A stretch of 17,100 nucleotides of DNA, from the NCBI GenBank assembly GCA_001995005.1, contig MDJN01000201.1:1-17100 (forward strand), read 5' to 3'. Position 1 is the stretch's first letter. Every line of letters starts with the position of its first letter. Below are positions 16,122 to 17,100 of the stretch, in pieces. The translations under genes were made by a program, and so were the position numbers. Source of the stretch: Candidatus Parepulonipiscium sp. PG-Nun2H_MBin03 (GTDB taxonomy: Bacteria; Bacillota; Clostridia; Lachnospirales; Cellulosilyticaceae). The notes below the pieces were generated by a model, which worked only from the letters and a program-made list of their open reading frames with translations, was not told the origin of the DNA and searched no databases.

Positions 16122-16154
16122 TAGCTTGTCATTTTAATATGATGAGCTATTTTT
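16122..16154 (+). terminator. Intrinsic terminator after purH
   Basis: TAGCTTGTCAT (16122-16132) pairs with ATGATGAGCTA (16139-16149), 11 pairs including two G-U, with a 6-base loop and five T after it. It lies 9 bases past the purH stop and makes purH a single-gene transcript. Confidence 0.88.
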
Positions 16155-16231
16155 GCCACATTATCTGATAGAATTTTATAGATATTTATCTGCACATCTT
16201 TAACTTTACAACGAAAAGTGAAAATTAGCCG

Positions 16232-16260
16232 TTGAAATATTTACAAATATAGTTTAAACT
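16232..16260 (+). promoter_or_regulatory. Candidate promoter of efp
   Basis: TTGAAA (16232-16237), a 17-base spacer and TAAACT (16255-16260) lie 34 bases before the efp start. An overlapping alternative uses TTTACA (16240-16245) and TATATT (16265-16270) with a long 19-base spacer. The rest of the purH-efp gap (16155-16231) is AT-rich with no recognised element. A promoter is expected here because a terminator precedes it. Confidence 0.55.
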
Positions 16261-16293
16261 GAAATATATTTAATTTTAAAGGAGGACAAAAGT

Positions 16294-16851
16294 ATGATTT
16301 CAGCAGGTGATTTTAAAAACGGTGTTACAATAGAACTTGACGGTAACTTATGTCAAATAATAGAATTCCAACATGTTAAGCCAGGAAAAGGAGCAGCGTT
16401 TGTACGTTGTAAAGTACGAAATGTAAAGACAGGTGGGCTAATTGAACGTACATTTAGACCAAATGAAAAGTTGCCTAAAGCACATATAGATAGAAAAGAT
16501 ATGCAATATTTATATAGTGATGGGGAACTTTGTCATTTTATGGACAATGAGACGTATGAGCAGATTGCTGTTAACCAAAAAGAGGCAGAAGCTAGCTTAA
16601 AGTTTGTAAAAGAGAATGAAATGGTAAAAGTATTATCTCATGAAGGAAAGGTTTTTGGTATTGAAGCTCCTATAAATGTTGATCTTGAAATTATAGAAAC
16701 AGAACCTGGTATAAAGGGAGATACAGCTCAAGGTGCAACAAAACCTGCAATCGTGGAAACGGGTGCTAGAGTTATGGTACCATTATTTATTGAGCAAGGT
16801 GAAAGAATTAGAATTGATACTAGGACAGGCGATTATATGGGACGAGCATAA
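16294..16851 (+). CDS. efp: Translation elongation factor P
   Basis: A 185-residue protein, the standard EF-P length, which relieves ribosome stalling at polyproline. The domain I loop that reaches the peptidyl transferase centre reads KPGKGAAF with Lys32 at the tip, the position modified in Firmicutes and others. The C-terminal OB domains include the EF-P signature region (GDTAQGATKPAIVETGARVMVPLFI). AAAGGAGG lies 8 bases before the ATG. It appears to be transcribed alone, with a terminator before it and a hairpin after it. No EF-P modification gene is in the window. Confidence 0.97.
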   Translation: MISAGDFKNGVTIELDGNLCQIIEFQHVKPGKGAAFVRCKVRNVKTGGLIERTFRPNEKLPKAHIDRKDMQYLYSDGELCHFMDNETYEQIAVNQKEAEASLKFVKENEMVKVLSHEGKVFGIEAPINVDLEIIETEPGIKGDTAQGATKPAIVETGARVMVPLFIEQGERIRIDTRTGDYMGRA

Positions 16852-16857
16852 GTTATG

Positions 16858-16898
16858 TTAAAGATGTTGAAAGAGAGGTGCATTTTCAGCATCTTTAA
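16858..16898 (+). terminator. Hairpin after efp, probable terminator or 3' end
   Basis: TTAAAGATGTTGAAA (16858-16872) pairs with TTTCAGCATCTTTAA (16884-16898), 15 pairs with one G-U and an 11-base loop, starting 6 bases after the efp stop. The only T-run (TTT) lies within the 3' arm and no longer one follows, so termination may be weak. It could instead stabilise the mRNA end. Confidence 0.6.
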
Positions 16899-16959
16899 TA
16901 GTATAATTCTAAGAAATTGGTATAGCACTAAATTAGTGTAAAAAATATTGTAAAAAGGC

Positions 16960-16988
16960 TTGACTTATTAAATGATATAGTGCATAAT
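16960..16988 (+). promoter_or_regulatory. Promoter of an off-window transcript
   Basis: TTGACT (16960-16965), a 17-base spacer and CATAAT (16983-16988) differ from consensus by one base in each box. Transcription would begin near 16995. No start codon with a ribosome binding site follows before the window ends, so the leader is at least about 105 bases. Confidence 0.72.
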
Positions 16989-16994
16989 GTATCA

Positions 16995-17100
16995 AGTCAG
17001 CAGGAATACCGCTGGTGATTGAATATTGAAAATAAAATAGTATCAAGAATTAAGACCAGTCGATTCAACTACCGCAAGGTAGAAATGAGTATAAAATTAA
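16995..17100 (+). ncRNA. Candidate structured 5' leader or small RNA, incomplete at right edge
   Basis: The DNA after the promoter has no gene but several paired segments. Hairpin one is TCAGC (16997-17001), a bulged A, GG, an AATA loop, CC and GCTGG (17011-17015). Hairpin two is CTACC, a GCAA tetraloop and GGTAG (17069-17082), extended below an internal loop by ATTCA (17063-17067) with TGAGT (17086-17090). Segment 17011-17016 can instead pair with ACCAGT (17055-17060), which would break hairpin one. I do not recognise the fold as a known riboswitch, T-box, 6S, SRP or RNase P RNA. Whether it is a leader or a stand-alone RNA cannot be told without the sequence to the right. Confidence 0.35.

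Noticed and set aside
16858..16898. Hairpin after efp as part of a mobile element or CRISPR repeat
   Set aside because: It is a single copy directly after a stop codon with no repeats or transposase nearby; a transcript-end structure is more likely.
16957..17000. Pairing of GGCTTGA (16957-16963) with TCAAGTC (16992-16998)
   Set aside because: It spans the promoter itself and would mostly lie outside the transcript, so it is probably chance similarity.

Overview
The window is AT-rich (roughly one third G+C by eye) with strong AGGAGG-type ribosome binding sites. Its gene order is typical of low-GC Firmicutes: rplU-prp-rpmA-obgE-yhbY-nadD-rsfS. The paired radical-SAM and DUF2344 genes upstream of rplU, a fused nadD-yqeK, and an N-terminally extended L27 next to its Prp protease point to Clostridia, probably Lachnospiraceae or a relative. 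The species assignment is inference.

Layout. Bases 1-2275: the 3' part of a B12-binding-type radical SAM gene, overlapping a DUF2344 (radical SAM-linked) gene. Bases 2276-3465: a near-consensus promoter, an L21 leader, then rplU, prp and rpmA, closed by an intrinsic terminator. Prp is the protease that trims the L27 N-terminus, and the L27 here carries the cleavage site. Bases 3466-6665: obgE, yhbY, a nadD-yqeK fusion and rsfS, covering ribosome assembly and NAD/Ap4A metabolism, tightly spaced and ended by a second terminator. Bases 6666-10905: sbcD and sbcC, the Mre11/Rad50-like nuclease complex, overlapping by 4 bases. Bases 10906-13926: xylA and xylB, the two steps from xylose to xylulose 5-phosphate, with no regulator or transporter in view. 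A bidirectional terminator separates them from a minus-strand gene for a membrane-anchored, very acidic protein resembling a degenerate FMN-binding domain. Bases 14431-16154: a divergent promoter region, then purH and its terminator. Bases 16155-16898: efp with its own promoter and a trailing hairpin. Bases 16899-17100: a good promoter followed by a structured, gene-free leader that runs off the window.

Most of the window is conserved housekeeping DNA. No CRISPR, phage, insertion sequence, tRNA or rRNA is visible. The most unusual feature is the rpmA start. Its strong Shine-Dalgarno sequence lies 61 bases before the ATG, and the gap is mostly one long hairpin. Folding that hairpin would restore normal spacing. 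Next in interest are the switch-like leader at the right edge and the degenerate, highly acidic FMN-binding-like protein.
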